A DNA stretch of 64,000 nucleotides from Citrobacter sp. Awk 4 (lineage in GTDB: Bacteria; Pseudomonadota; Gammaproteobacteria; Enterobacterales; Enterobacteriaceae): the NCBI RefSeq assembly GCF_028069725.1, contig NZ_JANEWG010000019.1, positions 1-64,000 of the forward strand, in the 5' to 3' direction. The position numbers and the translations under genes were made by a program. The notes beneath the pieces were generated by a model. The model searched no databases, was not told the DNA's origin, and worked only from the letters and a program-made list of their open reading frames with translations. Numbering within the stretch: position 1 is the first letter of the stretch; each line of letters begins with the position of its first letter. Shown in pieces: positions 44,658 through 56,351 of the stretch.

Positions 44658-45623
44658 ATGTATACGAAGATTATTGGTACTGGCAGTTATCTGCCTGAAC
44701 AAGTGCGTACTAACGCCGATTTGGAAAAAATGGTAGAGACATCTGATGAGTGGATCGTCGCTCGTACAGGTATCCGTGAACGCCATATTGCTGGGCCAAA
44801 TGAAACAGTCGCGACGATGGGCTTCACTGCCGCAAACCGCGCGCTTGAAATGGCTGGCATTGATAAAGAACAAATTGGTTTGATCGTGGTTGCGACCACA
44901 TCTTCAACACACGCATTCCCAAGTGCCGCTTGCCAGATTCAGAACATGCTGGGCATTAAAGGTTGTCCGGCGTTTGACGTTGCGGCGGCGTGTGCGGGTT
45001 TTACCTATGCCTTAAGCGTTGCCGACCAGTATGTCAAATCCGGTGCAGTAAAACATGCGCTGGTAGTGGGTTCTGATGTATTGGCACGCACCTGCGATCC
45101 GACCGATCGTGGGACGATCATTATCTTCGGTGATGGCGCTGGCGCGGTTGTTCTGAGCGCATCCGAGGAACCGGGCATCATTTCGACGCATTTGCATGCG
45201 GACGGACGCTACGGTGAATTGTTGACGCTGCCAAATGCCGATCGTGTGAATCCGGAAAACTCGATTCATCTGACGATGGCGGGTAACGAAGTCTTTAAAG
45301 TCGCGGTGACTGAACTGGCGCGCATCGTTGATGAGACGCTGGAAGCCAATGGTCTTTCTCGCTCCGACCTGGATTGGCTGGTGCCACACCAGGCGAACCT
45401 TCGTATCATTTCCGCAACGGCGAAGAAGCTGGGGATTGATCCAGACAATCTTGAAGAGAAAGTCGTCATTACGCTTGACCGTCATGGCAATACTTCTGCT
45501 GCATCTGTACCGTGCGCGCTGGACGAAGCCGTGCGTGACGGGCGGATCAAAGCCGGTCAGTTAGTATTGCTTGAAGCCTTCGGGGGGGGATTCACCTGGG
45601 GCTCCGCGCTGGTTCGTTTCTAG
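44658..45623 (+). CDS. fabH: FabH, beta-ketoacyl-ACP synthase III
   Basis: FabH starts fatty-acid synthesis by condensing acetyl-CoA with malonyl-ACP. The 321-residue enzyme keeps the catalytic triad: Cys112 in AAACAGFTY, His244 in LVPHQANLR and Asn278 in [10 protein letters not shown]. coli has Asn at 274, and the total length there is 317. The four extra residues lie between 260 and 270 ([19 protein letters not shown]), on the strand/loop before the Asn motif. All active-site motifs are otherwise intact. Part of the plsX-fabHDG cluster. Confidence 0.97.
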   Translation: MYTKIIGTGSYLPEQVRTNADLEKMVETSDEWIVARTGIRERHIAGPNETVATMGFTAANRALEMAGIDKEQIGLIVVATTSSTHAFPSAACQIQNMLGIKGCPAFDVAAACAGFTYALSVADQYVKSGAVKHALVVGSDVLARTCDPTDRGTIIIFGDGAGAVVLSASEEPGIISTHLHADGRYGELLTLPNADRVNPENSIHLTMAGNEVFKVAVTELARIVDETLEANGLSRSDLDWLVPHQANLRIISATAKKLGIDPDNLEEKVVITLDRHGNTSAASVPCALDEAVRDGRIKAGQLVLLEAFGGGFTWGSALVRF

Positions 45624-45638
45624 TATAAGGAATTAAAC

Positions 45639-46568
45639 ATGACGCAATTTGCTTTTGTGTTCCCTGGTCAGGGTTCTCAGACCGTTGGGATGCTGTCTGA
45701 TATGGCTGCAGCATACCCCATCGTAGAAGAAACGTTTGCAGAAGCTTCTGCGGCGCTGGGTTATGACCTGTGGGCGTTGACGCAGCAAGGTCCTGCGGAA
45801 GAACTGAATAAAACGTGGCAAACTCAGCCTGCGCTGTTGACGGCGTCCGTTGCTCTTTATCGTGTATGGCAGCAGCAGGGCGGTAAAGCGCCGGCGCTGA
45901 TGGCGGGGCACAGCCTCGGTGAATACTCTGCGCTGGTCTGTGCTGGCGTCATGAATTTTGCTGATGCGGTTCGTCTGGTTGAACTGCGCGGTAAATTCAT
46001 GCAGGAAGCGGTACCGGAAGGAACTGGCGGTATGTCTGCTATTATCGGTCTGGACGATGCTTCTATCGCGAAAGCGTGCGAAGAGGCGGCGGAAGGTCAG
46101 GTTGTCTCCCCGGTTAACTTTAACTCACCGGGCCAGGTGGTCATTGCCGGGCACAAAGAAGCCGTTGAGCGCGCTGGCGCAGCCTGTAAAGCCGCAGGCG
46201 CAAAACGTGCGCTTCCGTTGCCGGTCAGCGTTCCGTCACACTGTGCGCTGATGAAGCCCGCAGCCGATAAACTGGCCGTTGAGTTAGCGAAAATCACCTT
46301 CAACGCACCGACGGTTCCTGTCGTGAATAACGTTGATGTGAAATGTGAAGCTGACGCGGATGCAATTCGTGATGCACTGGTACGCCAACTGTATAATCCG
46401 GTGCAGTGGACGAAGAGCGTTGAATTTATCGCTGCGCAGGGTGTTACGCACCTTTATGAAGTGGGCCCAGGTAAAGTCCTCACTGGTCTGACAAAACGTA
46501 TTGTTGACACCCTGACAGCCTCGGCACTGAATGAGCCAGCGGCGCTGTCTGCGGCGCTTGAGCAATAA
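45639..46568 (+). CDS. fabD: FabD, malonyl-CoA:ACP transacylase
   Basis: FabD transfers malonyl groups from CoA to ACP, supplying the elongation cycle. The 309-residue product has the oxyanion-loop motif FVFPGQGSQTVGML, the nucleophile Ser92 in GHSLGEYSALVCAG, the substrate Arg in VELRGKFMQEAVP, and the catalytic His in VPSHCALMKPAA. Length equals E. coli. It starts 16 bases after fabH; fabG follows after 13 bases. Confidence 0.98.
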   Translation: MTQFAFVFPGQGSQTVGMLSDMAAAYPIVEETFAEASAALGYDLWALTQQGPAEELNKTWQTQPALLTASVALYRVWQQQGGKAPALMAGHSLGEYSALVCAGVMNFADAVRLVELRGKFMQEAVPEGTGGMSAIIGLDDASIAKACEEAAEGQVVSPVNFNSPGQVVIAGHKEAVERAGAACKAAGAKRALPLPVSVPSHCALMKPAADKLAVELAKITFNAPTVPVVNNVDVKCEADADAIRDALVRQLYNPVQWTKSVEFIAAQGVTHLYEVGPGKVLTGLTKRIVDTLTASALNEPAALSAALEQ

Positions 46569-46580
46569 AAGAGGAAAACC

Positions 46581-47315
46581 ATGAGTTTTGAAGGAAAAGT
46601 CGCGCTGGTAACCGGTGCAAGCCGTGGCATTGGCCGCGCAATTGCTGAAACACTCGTTGCCCGTGGCGCGAAGGTTATCGGTACTGCAACCAGCGAAAGT
46701 GGCGCTCAGGCCATTAGCGATTACTTAGGTGCCAATGGTAAAGGTCTGATGTTGAATGTGACCGACCCTGCATCTATTGAATCTGTTCTGGAAAATATTC
46801 GCGCAGAATTTGGTGAAGTCGATATCCTGGTTAATAATGCCGGTATCACTCGTGATAATCTGTTGATGCGAATGAAAGATGATGAGTGGAACGATATTAT
46901 CGAAACCAACCTGTCATCTGTTTTCCGTCTGTCAAAAGCGGTAATGCGCGCTATGATGAAAAAGCGTCATGGTCGTATTATCACTATCGGTTCTGTGGTT
47001 GGTACCATGGGAAATGCAGGTCAGGCTAACTACGCTGCGGCGAAAGCGGGTTTGATCGGCTTCAGTAAATCACTGGCGCGTGAAGTTGCGTCCCGTGGTA
47101 TTACTGTAAACGTTGTTGCTCCGGGCTTTATTGAAACGGACATGACGCGTGCGCTGTCTGATGATCAGCGTGCGGGTATTCTGGCGCAGGTTCCTGCGGG
47201 TCGCCTCGGCGGCGCTCAGGAAATCGCCAGTGCGGTTGCATTTTTAGCCTCTGACGAAGCAAGTTACATCACTGGTGAGACTCTGCACGTCAATGGCGGA
47301 ATGTACATGGTTTAA
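46581..47315 (+). CDS. fabG: FabG, 3-oxoacyl-ACP reductase
   Basis: FabG reduces beta-ketoacyl-ACP with NADPH. The 244-residue short-chain dehydrogenase has the cofactor motif TGASRGIGRAIA, NNAGITRDN, and the catalytic Ser138, Tyr151 and Lys155 (SVVGTMGNAGQANYAAAKAG). Length equals E. coli. GAGGAAAACC precedes the ATG. acpP follows after a 154-base spacer that contains its own promoter in E. coli. Confidence 0.98.
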   Translation: MSFEGKVALVTGASRGIGRAIAETLVARGAKVIGTATSESGAQAISDYLGANGKGLMLNVTDPASIESVLENIRAEFGEVDILVNNAGITRDNLLMRMKDDEWNDIIETNLSSVFRLSKAVMRAMMKKRHGRIITIGSVVGTMGNAGQANYAAAKAGLIGFSKSLAREVASRGITVNVVAPGFIETDMTRALSDDQRAGILAQVPAGRLGGAQEIASAVAFLASDEASYITGETLHVNGGMYMV

Positions 47316-47469
47316 TCACGATGAAAAAGATTTGCGTTATTAGAGCGAATGGCCTCAAAATAACGTAAAATCGTGGTAAGACCTGCCGGGATTTAGTTGC
47401 AAATTTTTCAACATTTTATACACTACGAAAACCATCGCGAAAGCGAGTTTTGATAGGAAATTTAAGAGT

Positions 47470-49037
<1,568 letters not shown>

Positions 49038-49096
49038 TGCAAATCAGGCCAGCCAATGCGCAGGCCTGATCATTGCGAAACGCCATCCGGTGAGTA

Positions 49097-49133
49097 AAAT
49101 AAAAAAGGTCCGCTTGTCGGGCCTTTTTTATTC
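49097..49133 (+). terminator. Terminator after fabF
   Basis: AAAAAAGGTCCG/CGGGCCTTTTTT forms a long stem (one mismatch/wobble) flanked by A and T runs, about 60 bases after the fabF stop. Confidence 0.85.
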
Positions 49134-49199
49134 AGTTTTCTTCCCTTGTCCTGCGTTATCCATCCTGCCAAACTATCCGGCCATGCATAAGGAGCCACC

Positions 49200-50009
49200 A
49201 TGTTCTTGATTAATGGCCGTGAGCAGGAAACCCTTGCCGCCAGTGACCGGGCGATACAATTCGGCGATGGTTGCTTCACGACGGCGCAAATCGTCGGGGG
49301 AAGCGTTTCCCTGCTGGATGCTCATCTACAGCGTTTACAGAATACCTGTGAAAAGCTCCTGATCCCGTTCAGTGAATGGGGTCAGTTACAGCGAGAAATG
49401 GTGCAACTGGCAACGGGTCATGAACGTGGCGTATTGAAAGTGATCATCAGTCGCGGCAGTGGCGGCAGAGGGTATAGCGCGGCGAACTGTACTTCAGCCA
49501 CCCGAATTCTTTCCGTTTCAGCCTGGCCTGCTCATTATGACCGTTGGCGTCGTGAGGGAATCACCCTCGCGCTAAGCCCGATTCGTCTCGGGCGGAATCC
49601 TTATCTCGCTGGCTTAAAGCATCTGAATAGGTTGGAACAAGTGCTGATTCGTACTCATCTTGAGCAGACAAACGCAGATGAGGCGCTGGTTCTTGACAGT
49701 GAGGGATGGGTTACGGAATGCTGTGCGGCTAATCTGTTCTGGCGTATCGGTGCCCGTGTGTATACCCCACGTCTGGACCAGGCCGGAGTGAATGGCATTA
49801 TGCGACAATTCTGTATTCGTATACTGGCACAATCGCCTTTTGAGGTTGTCGAAGTGAATGCCAGAGAAGAAGAACTGACGCAGGCTGAGGAAATCGTGGT
49901 TTGCAACGCCCTGATGCCTGTTGTTCCTGTGCGCGCCTGTGGCGACAGGTTGTTGTCTTCACGCACATTGTTTGATTTTTTAGCCCCACTTTGTGAGCAC
50001 CCGAATTAG
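49200..50009 (+). CDS. pabC: PabC, 4-amino-4-deoxychorismate lyase
   Basis: PabC releases pyruvate from aminodeoxychorismate to form p-aminobenzoate for folate. The 269-residue PLP enzyme of fold type IV has the cofactor Lys140 in [15 protein letters not shown] and the signature [18 protein letters not shown]. Length equals E. coli. GGAGCCACC precedes the ATG. mltG begins two bases after the stop, starting a tight run pabC-mltG-tmk-holB-tatD-family gene. Confidence 0.96.
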   Translation: MFLINGREQETLAASDRAIQFGDGCFTTAQIVGGSVSLLDAHLQRLQNTCEKLLIPFSEWGQLQREMVQLATGHERGVLKVIISRGSGGRGYSAANCTSATRILSVSAWPAHYDRWRREGITLALSPIRLGRNPYLAGLKHLNRLEQVLIRTHLEQTNADEALVLDSEGWVTECCAANLFWRIGARVYTPRLDQAGVNGIMRQFCIRILAQSPFEVVEVNAREEELTQAEEIVVCNALMPVVPVRACGDRLLSSRTLFDFLAPLCEHPN

Positions 50010-50011
50010 TC

Positions 50012-51034
50012 ATGAAAAAATTGTTATACGTTTTCCTTCTGTTGCTGGTTGTGCTGGGCATTGCTGCTGGAGTGGGAATGTGGAAAGTTCGCCAGCTGGC
50101 GGACAGCAAGCTGTTGATCAAAGAAGAGACGATCTTTAGCCTGAAGGCCGGGACGGGCCGCATGGCGCTGGGGGAGCAGCTGTATGCTGATAACGTCATC
50201 AATCGCCCTCGCGTGTTCCAGTGGTTATTGCGCATTGAGCCAGAGCTCTCGCATTTTAAGGCGGGAACGTATCGACTCACGCCTGATATGACCGTCAGGG
50301 AGATGCTTATCCTGCTGGAAAGTGGAAAAGAAGCCCAGTTTCCTCTACGGCTGGTTGAAGGAATGCGACTGAGTGATTATCTCAAACAGCTAAGAGAAGC
50401 CCCTTACATCAAGCACACTTTGAGCGACGACAAGTACGAGACGGTCGCGCAGGCGCTAAAGCTGGAGAATCCTGAGTGGGTGGAAGGTTGGTTCTGGCCG
50501 GATACCTGGATGTACACCGCTAACACGACCGACGTTTCGTTACTGAAGCGCGCTCACCAAAAGATGGTTAAAGCCGTTGAGGAGGTCTGGAAAGGGCGGT
50601 CGGAAGGGTTACCCTATCAAGATCAGAATCAGCTGGTCACCATGGCCTCGATCATTGAAAAAGAGACGGCGGTGGCCAGTGAACGCGATCAGGTGGCGTC
50701 GGTATTTATTAACCGTCTGCGTACGGGGATGCGTCTGCAGACCGATCCGACGGTGATCTATGGGATGGGGGAGCGCTATAATGGCAAACTTTCCCGTGCG
50801 GACCTGGAAACCCCGACCGCGTATAACACGTATACTATCGCAGGGTTGCCCCCCGGACCGATTGCCATGCCCGGCGAGGCGTCTTTGAAGGCCGCCGCGC
50901 ACCCGGCCAAAACGCCGTATCTCTATTTTGTGGCCGATGGCAAAGGCGGTCATACGTTTAATACCAATCTTGTCGGCCATAACCGGTCAGTGCAGGACTA
51001 CCTGAAAGTGCTTAAGGAAAAAAATGGGCAGTAA
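50012..51034 (+). CDS. mltG: MltG (YceG), endolytic murein transglycosylase
   Basis: MltG cleaves nascent glycan strands and is thought to set their length. The 340-residue protein has one N-terminal membrane anchor (about residues 4-25), a LysM-like subdomain, and the YceG domain with the catalytic Glu218 in [56 protein letters not shown] is another family segment. It overlaps tmk by 11 bases. Confidence 0.96.
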   Translation: MKKLLYVFLLLLVVLGIAAGVGMWKVRQLADSKLLIKEETIFSLKAGTGRMALGEQLYADNVINRPRVFQWLLRIEPELSHFKAGTYRLTPDMTVREMLILLESGKEAQFPLRLVEGMRLSDYLKQLREAPYIKHTLSDDKYETVAQALKLENPEWVEGWFWPDTWMYTANTTDVSLLKRAHQKMVKAVEEVWKGRSEGLPYQDQNQLVTMASIIEKETAVASERDQVASVFINRLRTGMRLQTDPTVIYGMGERYNGKLSRADLETPTAYNTYTIAGLPPGPIAMPGEASLKAAAHPAKTPYLYFVADGKGGHTFNTNLVGHNRSVQDYLKVLKEKNGQ

Positions 51035-51665
51035 TTACATCGTCATCGAAGGGCTGGAAGGCGCAGGCAAAACCACGGCGCGAAATGTCGTAGTAGAGAC
51101 GCTTGAGCAACTGGGCATCCGCGACATGATTTTTACCCGTGAGCCGGGCGGTACGCAGCTTGCAGAAAAATTAAGAAGCCTGGTGCTGGACATCAAATCG
51201 GTCGGCGATGAAGTGATTACAGACAAAGCTGAAGTGCTTATGTTTTATGCCGCCCGCGTGCAACTGGTGGAAACGGTTATCAAACCTGCGCTGGCTAAGG
51301 GAACTTGGGTGATTGGCGATCGCCACGACCTCTCTACGCAGGCGTACCAGGGAGGCGGCCGCGGTATTGACCAGAACATGCTGGCGACACTGCGTGACGC
51401 GGTGCTGGGGGATTTTCGCCCGAATCTCACACTTTATCTGGATGTCACCCCCGAAGTCGGACTAAAACGCGCCCGTGCGCGTGGCGAACTGGATCGCATT
51501 GAGCAGGAGTCTTTTGATTTCTTCAATCGAACCCGCGCTCGTTATCTGGAGCTGGCGTCGCAGGATGCCAGCATTCGCACGATTGATGCGACCCAGACGC
51601 TGGAAAAGGTCATGAGTGATATTCGCGCCACCGTCACCGGTTGGGTGAAGGAGCAGGGCGCATGA
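51024..51665 (+). CDS. tmk: Thymidylate kinase
   Basis: Tmk phosphorylates dTMP to dTDP. The 213-residue kinase has the P-loop [13 protein letters not shown] (about 8-20), the DR motif [15 protein letters not shown], and the lid region with [19 protein letters not shown]. Length equals E. coli. It starts inside the end of mltG and its stop overlaps the holB ATG by four bases (ATGA), so translation of the three is coupled. Confidence 0.97.
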   Translation: MGSNYIVIEGLEGAGKTTARNVVVETLEQLGIRDMIFTREPGGTQLAEKLRSLVLDIKSVGDEVITDKAEVLMFYAARVQLVETVIKPALAKGTWVIGDRHDLSTQAYQGGGRGIDQNMLATLRDAVLGDFRPNLTLYLDVTPEVGLKRARARGELDRIEQESFDFFNRTRARYLELASQDASIRTIDATQTLEKVMSDIRATVTGWVKEQGA

Positions 51666-52666
51666 AATGGTACCCATGGTTACGACCGGACTTTGAAAAA
51701 CTGGTAGCCAGCTATCAGTCGGGTCGTGGTCACCATGCGCTACTGATTCAGGCGTTGCCCGGTATGGGCGACGATGCGCTGATTTATGCCCTTAGCCGCT
51801 ATCTGTTATGCCAGAGTCCGGAAGGACATAAAAGCTGCGGACACTGTCGGGGTTGTCAGTTGATGCAGGCTGGAACGCATCCGGATTATTATTCACTGTT
51901 GCCCGAAAAAGGGAAGAGTACCCTCGGTGTTGACGCTGTACGTGACATCAGCGAAAAACTGTATGAGCGCTCTCGTCTTGGCGGCGCGAAAGTGGTGTGG
52001 ATCCCCGATGCATCGTTACTGACAGATGCTGCCGCCAATGCGCTGTTAAAGACACTGGAAGAACCACCGTCTCAAACCTGGTTTTTCCTTGCCTGTCGCG
52101 AACCCGCACGATTGCTGGCCACATTACGCAGCCGCTGTCGACTTCACCACCTGGCGCCTCCGGCAGAAAGCTATGCAATATCCTGGCTTGCGCGCGAAGT
52201 GACAATGTCACAAGATGCGTTACTCACAGCACTGCGTCTGAGTGCGGGGTCTCCTGGCGCCGCCCTGACTCTGCTTCAGGAAGAGAACTGGGCGCATCGG
52301 GGCGCACTCTGTGAGGCGCTGGCTAACACTCTGCAGGCCAATGACTGGTACATCTTGCTTTCCGCACTGAATCATGAGCAGGCGGCAGCCCGTCTACACT
52401 GGCTGGCAACCTTACTGATGGATGCCCTGAAGCTCCGTCATGGTGCTGCTTATCTTACCAATGTGGATGTGCAAAAGTTGATCCCGCTGATAGCGCAACG
52501 GCTATCTGCGGCACAGGCCCAGGCAATACTCAGCGATGTTTGCCATTGCCGCGAGCAACTTATCAATGTGGTCGGGGTAAACCGCGAACTGGTGCTTACC
52601 GATCTCATCCTCCGTATTGAGCATTATCTGCAACCGGGCACTGTGCTGCCTATTTCCCCTCTTTGA
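51662..52666 (+). CDS. holB: DNA polymerase III delta-prime subunit HolB
   Basis: HolB is the delta-prime stator of the clamp loader. The 334-residue product equals E. coli length. It has the zinc module with Cys in [21 protein letters not shown], an AAA+ core lacking a functional P-loop ([15 protein letters not shown]), and the SRC motif LRSRCRLHH whose Arg completes the ATP site of a neighbouring subunit. ATG 51662 overlaps the tmk stop. The open frame extends back to 51641 without support. Confidence 0.97.
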   Translation: MKWYPWLRPDFEKLVASYQSGRGHHALLIQALPGMGDDALIYALSRYLLCQSPEGHKSCGHCRGCQLMQAGTHPDYYSLLPEKGKSTLGVDAVRDISEKLYERSRLGGAKVVWIPDASLLTDAAANALLKTLEEPPSQTWFFLACREPARLLATLRSRCRLHHLAPPAESYAISWLAREVTMSQDALLTALRLSAGSPGAALTLLQEENWAHRGALCEALANTLQANDWYILLSALNHEQAAARLHWLATLLMDALKLRHGAAYLTNVDVQKLIPLIAQRLSAAQAQAILSDVCHCREQLINVVGVNRELVLTDLILRIEHYLQPGTVLPISPL

Positions 52667-52676
52667 GAGAGACATT

Positions 52677-53474
52677 ATGTTTTTAGTCGACTCACACTGC
52701 CATTTGGATGGCCTGGATTATCAATCTCTGCATAAAGACGTGGATGACGTGCTGGCGAAAGCCGCCGCACGTGATGTGAAATTTTGTCTGGCAGTGGCGA
52801 CAACGTTGCCAGGCTATCGCGGAATGCGCGCGCTGGTCGGTGACCGCGACAATGTGGTGTTTTCCTGCGGCGTACATCCGCTAAATCAGGATGAACCGTA
52901 TGATGTTGAGGAACTCCGCCGCTTCGCCGCAGAAGATGGCGTTGTTGCGATGGGAGAGACCGGGCTGGATTATTTCTACACGCCTGAAACGAAGGTGCGT
53001 CAGCAGGAATCTTTCATTCACCATATCCAGATTGGTCGTGAGCTTAATAAGCCGGTCATTGTTCATACCCGCGATGCACGCGCTGACACGCTGGCAATTT
53101 TACGCCAGGAAAACGTGACGGAATGCGGTGGCGTACTACACTGTTTTACAGAGGACAGAGAAACGGCGGGTAAGTTACTGGATCTCGGATTTTATATCTC
53201 TTTTTCCGGTATCGTGACTTTTCGTAATGCTGAGCAGTTGCGTGACGCTGCCCGCTACGTACCGCTGGATCGTCTGTTAGTGGAAACGGATTCGCCATAT
53301 CTTGCTCCGGTGCCGCATCGTGGTAAAGAGAACCAGCCTGCAATGGTTCGCGATGTTGCAGAGTATATGGCTGTTTTGAAAGGTGTTGCCGTTGAAGAAC
53401 TGGCGCAGGTAACCACCGATAACTTCGCCCGCTTGTTCCATATCAACGCTTCTCGCCTGGAATCCATTCGCTAG
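52677..53474 (+). CDS. ycfH: YcfH, TatD-family metal-dependent hydrolase
   Basis: YcfH is a TatD-family TIM-barrel hydrolase, probably a metal-dependent deoxyribonuclease or D-aminoacyl-type hydrolase; the physiological substrate is unsettled. The 265-residue product has the metal His pair in VDSHCHLDGLDY, the Glu in GETGLDYFYTPE, His residues in VIVHTRDARADT and VLHCFTED, and Asp in LVETDSPYLAP. The ATG at 52677 follows GAGAGAG, 10 bases after holB. It ends the pabC-holB operon; the ptsG promoter region follows. Confidence 0.96.
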   Translation: MFLVDSHCHLDGLDYQSLHKDVDDVLAKAAARDVKFCLAVATTLPGYRGMRALVGDRDNVVFSCGVHPLNQDEPYDVEELRRFAAEDGVVAMGETGLDYFYTPETKVRQQESFIHHIQIGRELNKPVIVHTRDARADTLAILRQENVTECGGVLHCFTEDRETAGKLLDLGFYISFSGIVTFRNAEQLRDAARYVPLDRLLVETDSPYLAPVPHRGKENQPAMVRDVAEYMAVLKGVAVEELAQVTTDNFARLFHINASRLESIR

Positions 53475-53768
53475 CAGAGTTTTTTTTAAGCTCGTAATTA
53501 ATACACAAAACAAGTAGAGTTCACCGCCATAAAATGGGCGGTGAATGGCCAGTTTGAAACATTCAGATACTGATTTTGCCCGTATTTGACGCTATTTACA
53601 CGGGCTACAGCTGAAACGTGATAGCCGTCAAACAAAATTGATCTGAATTATTTTACTCTGTGTAATAAATAAAAGGGCACTTAGATGTCCAGTCCACGGC
53701 GGGGTTCTCCCCCCTCGCCAATGCGTGAGAACGTAGAAAGCACAAAATACTCAGGAGCACTCTCAATT
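53475..53768 (+). promoter_or_regulatory. ycfH terminator and ptsG promoter/leader region
   Basis: TTCACCGCC/GGCGGTGAA (about 53520-53546) forms a hairpin after ycfH without a clear T run. Further right, the ptsG P1 region with the segment GAAACGTGATAGCCGTCAAA is nearly that of E. coli, then the Mlc operator and the leader with the SgrS target. CRP sites known in E. coli are expected around 53550-53620 but are diverged here and not called. Confidence 0.7.
53647..53670 (+). promoter_or_regulatory. Mlc operator at the ptsG promoter
   Basis: ATTATTTTACTCTGTGTAATAAAT matches the E. coli ptsG Mlc operator (TTATTTTACTCTGTGTAATAAA type) base for base in the core. It overlaps the P1 -10 element (TACTCT), so Mlc should repress ptsG until glucose transport sequesters it. 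Confidence 0.85.
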
Positions 53769-53771
53769 ATG
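53747..53771 (+). promoter_or_regulatory. SgrS small-RNA target at the ptsG ribosome-binding site
   Basis: ACTCAGGAGCACTCTCAATT before the ATG includes the ribosome-binding site and keeps the E. coli sequence paired by SgrS during glucose-phosphate stress. sgrS itself is not in this window. Confidence 0.75.
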
Positions 53772-55202
53772 TTTAAGAATGCATTTGCTAACCTGCAAAA
53801 GGTCGGTAAATCGCTGATGCTGCCGGTATCCGTACTGCCTATCGCAGGTATCCTGCTGGGCGTCGGTTCCGCAAACTTCAGCTGGCTGCCAGCCGTAGTT
53901 TCACACGTAATGGCGGAAGCAGGCGGTTCTGTTTTTGCCAACATGCCACTGATTTTTGCTATCGGTGTTGCACTTGGTTTTACTAACAACGACGGCGTTT
54001 CGGCACTGGCCTCGGTGGTTGCATACGGAATCATGGTTAAAACCATGGCTGTTGTCGCGCCGCTGGTTCTGCATTTACCTGCTGAAGAAATCGCAGCAAA
54101 ACATCTGGCGGATACGGGTGTTCTCGGGGGGATTATCTCCGGTGCGATTGCAGCGTATATGTTCAACCGCTTCTACCGTATCAAACTGCCTGAGTACCTG
54201 GGCTTCTTTGCCGGTAAGCGCTTCGTTCCGATTATTTCTGGTCTGGCTGCCATCTTCACCGGTGTCATCCTGTCCTTCATTTGGCCGCCGATCGGTACTG
54301 CTATTCAGACGTTCTCTCAGTGGGCTGCATATCAGAACCCGGTTGTGGCGTTCGGTATCTACGGTTTCGTTGAACGTTGCCTGGTGCCATTCGGTCTGCA
54401 CCACATCTGGAACGTTCCTTTCCAGATGCAAATTGGTGAATACACCAACGCAGCGGGCCAGGTGTTCCACGGCGATATTCCGCGCTATATGGCGGGTGAC
54501 CCGACTGCAGGTAAACTGTCTGGCGGCTTCCTGTTCAAAATGTACGGTCTGCCAGCGGCTGCAATTGCAATTTGGCACTCTGCTAAACCAGAAAACCGCG
54601 CGAAAGTGGGCGGTATCATGATCTCCGCAGCGTTGACCTCGTTCCTGACCGGTATTACCGAGCCGATCGAGTTCTCCTTCATGTTCGTTGCGCCGATCCT
54701 GTACGTGATCCATGCGATTCTGGCTGGTCTGGCGTTCCCGATCTGTATCCTGCTGGGTATGCGTGACGGGACCTCCTTCTCTCACGGTCTGATTGACTTC
54801 ATCGTGCTGAGCGGTAACAGCAGCAAGCTGTGGTTGTTCCCGATTGTGGGTGCAGGTTATGCGATTGTTTACTACACCATTTTCCGTGTACTGATCAAAG
54901 CGCTGGATCTGAAAACGCCGGGTCGTGAAGATGCCACCGAAGACAGCAAAGCGGGTGCTACCAGTGAAATGGCTCCGGCTCTGATTGCGGCATTTGGCGG
55001 TAAAGATAACATCACCAACCTCGACGCCTGTATTACTCGTCTGCGTGTCAGCGTTGCTGATGTGACGAAAGTGGATCAACCTGGTCTGAAGAAACTGGGT
55101 GCTGCAGGTGTTGTCGTGGCGGGCTCTGGTGTTCAGGCTATTTTCGGTACTAAATCCGATAACCTGAAAACAGAAATGGATGAATACATCCGTAGCCACT
55201 AA
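53769..55202 (+). CDS. ptsG: PtsG, glucose-specific PTS enzyme IICB
   Basis: PtsG imports and phosphorylates glucose using IIA-Glc. The 477-residue protein has the membrane IIC domain (about 1-385, with [15 protein letters not shown] substrate-site signature) and a cytoplasmic IIB domain whose phosphorylated Cys is Cys421 in [14 protein letters not shown] 53769 is the E. coli start. The frame is open upstream to 53685 because the leader lacks the in-frame stop I recall in E. coli; those 28 codons are probably untranslated. Downstream gene order departs from E. coli (lpxM instead of fhuE). Confidence 0.97.
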   Translation: MFKNAFANLQKVGKSLMLPVSVLPIAGILLGVGSANFSWLPAVVSHVMAEAGGSVFANMPLIFAIGVALGFTNNDGVSALASVVAYGIMVKTMAVVAPLVLHLPAEEIAAKHLADTGVLGGIISGAIAAYMFNRFYRIKLPEYLGFFAGKRFVPIISGLAAIFTGVILSFIWPPIGTAIQTFSQWAAYQNPVVAFGIYGFVERCLVPFGLHHIWNVPFQMQIGEYTNAAGQVFHGDIPRYMAGDPTAGKLSGGFLFKMYGLPAAAIAIWHSAKPENRAKVGGIMISAALTSFLTGITEPIEFSFMFVAPILYVIHAILAGLAFPICILLGMRDGTSFSHGLIDFIVLSGNSSKLWLFPIVGAGYAIVYYTIFRVLIKALDLKTPGREDATEDSKAGATSEMAPALIAAFGGKDNITNLDACITRLRVSVADVTKVDQPGLKKLGAAGVVVAGSGVQAIFGTKSDNLKTEMDEYIRSH

Positions 55203-55225
55203 GTTATAAGATGTTGGGGAGAACT

Positions 55226-55252
55226 AAGGCAGCCTTATGGCTGCCTTTTTTA
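55226..55252 (+). terminator. Intrinsic terminator after ptsG
   Basis: The perfect 9-bp stem AAGGCAGCC/GGCTGCCTT with a four-base loop is followed by a T run, 23 bases after the ptsG stop. Confidence 0.9.
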
Positions 55253-55379
55253 CGTCTGACGAAAAAAAGAGAGACTAACGCCCGTGAAGGCCGATTTTTG
55301 CTTTGTATGGGGCACGGCGCGCCGCTACACTATCAGCAGATCTACTTTTCGCATTCGCGTCATCAGACACTGGAAAAGC

Positions 55380-56351
55380 ATGGAAACGAAAAAAAATAAC
55401 ATTGAGTACATCCCTGAATTTGAAAAATCATTTCGCCATCCTCGCTATTGGGGAGCCTGGCTGGGCGTCGCTGCGATGGCAGGTATTGCGCTGACGCCCG
55501 CGTCATTTCGCGATCCCATCCTGGCGAGACTGGGTCGTTTTGCCGGACGTTTAGGAAAAAGTTCTCGTCGTCGTGCGCTGATCAATTTGTCGCTTTGCTT
55601 CCCGCAGCGCAGCGAAGCCGAGCGTGAGGCGATTGTCGATGAGATGTTTGAGACAGCGCCTCAGGCGATGGTCATGATGGCTGAGCTGGCGATGCGCGGG
55701 CCTGAAAAAGTACAGAAGCGCGTCGACTGGCAGGGACTGGAGATTATCGAGGAACTGAGGCGCAACAATGAGAAAGTCATCTTTCTGGTACCGCACGGCT
55801 GGGGCGTTGATATCCCGGCGATGCTGATGGCATCACAGGGGCAGAAAATGGCTGCTATGTTCCATAATCAGGGCAACCCGGTATTTGATTACGTCTGGAA
55901 CACCGTCCGTCGCCGCTTTGGTGGGCGCTTGCATGCCCGTAATGACGGCATTAAGCCGTTTATCCAGTCCGTCCGCCAGGGATATTGGGGATACTATCTG
56001 CCAGATCAGGATCACGGTGCCGAACACAGTGAGTTCGTGGATTTCTTCGCGACGTATAAAGCCACCTTGCCAGCAATCGGTCGTCTGATGAAAGTGTGTC
56101 GTGCCCGCGTGGTTCCACTCTTTCCTGTCTATGATGGTAAAACACACCGGTTAACGATTCTGGTGCGTCCGCCTATGGACGATCTTCTGACTGCGGATGA
56201 CAACACGATCGCGAGAAGAATGAATGAAGAGGTGGAAATCTTTGTTGGCCCACATCCAGAACAATACACCTGGATATTAAAACTGCTGAAGACCCGGAAA
56301 CCGGGCGAAATTCAGCCGTATAAGCGAAAAGATCTTTATCCGATTAAATAA
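55380..56351 (+). CDS. lpxM: LpxM (MsbB), lipid A myristoyltransferase
   Basis: LpxM adds the last secondary acyl chain (myristate) to Kdo2-lauroyl-lipid IVA, giving hexa-acylated endotoxin. The 323-residue product equals E. coli length, with a membrane anchor at about 24-45 and the H-x4-D catalytic motif in FLVPHGWGVDIPAMLM. DGIKPFIQSVRQGYWGYYLPDQDHG is the acyltransferase core. ATG 55380 (METKKNN) matches the family; the open frame to 55284 adds 32 unsupported residues. mepM, its usual upstream neighbour, is absent; ptsG is there instead. Confidence 0.97.
   Translation: METKKNNIEYIPEFEKSFRHPRYWGAWLGVAAMAGIALTPASFRDPILARLGRFAGRLGKSSRRRALINLSLCFPQRSEAEREAIVDEMFETAPQAMVMMAELAMRGPEKVQKRVDWQGLEIIEELRRNNEKVIFLVPHGWGVDIPAMLMASQGQKMAAMFHNQGNPVFDYVWNTVRRRFGGRLHARNDGIKPFIQSVRQGYWGYYLPDQDHGAEHSEFVDFFATYKATLPAIGRLMKVCRARVVPLFPVYDGKTHRLTILVRPPMDDLLTADDNTIARRMNEEVEIFVGPHPEQYTWILKLLKTRKPGEIQPYKRKDLYPIK

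Noticed and set aside
54075-55199. 374-codon minus-strand open frame covering ptsG
   Set aside because: A shadow frame of a strongly codon-biased gene; His/Arg/Thr/Asn-rich composition is typical of antisense translation.
55261-55379. Remnant of mepM or fhuE at the ptsG-lpxM junction
   Set aside because: No frame in the 119 bases before lpxM matches the MepM or FhuE termini that I can recall, so no pseudogene is called.
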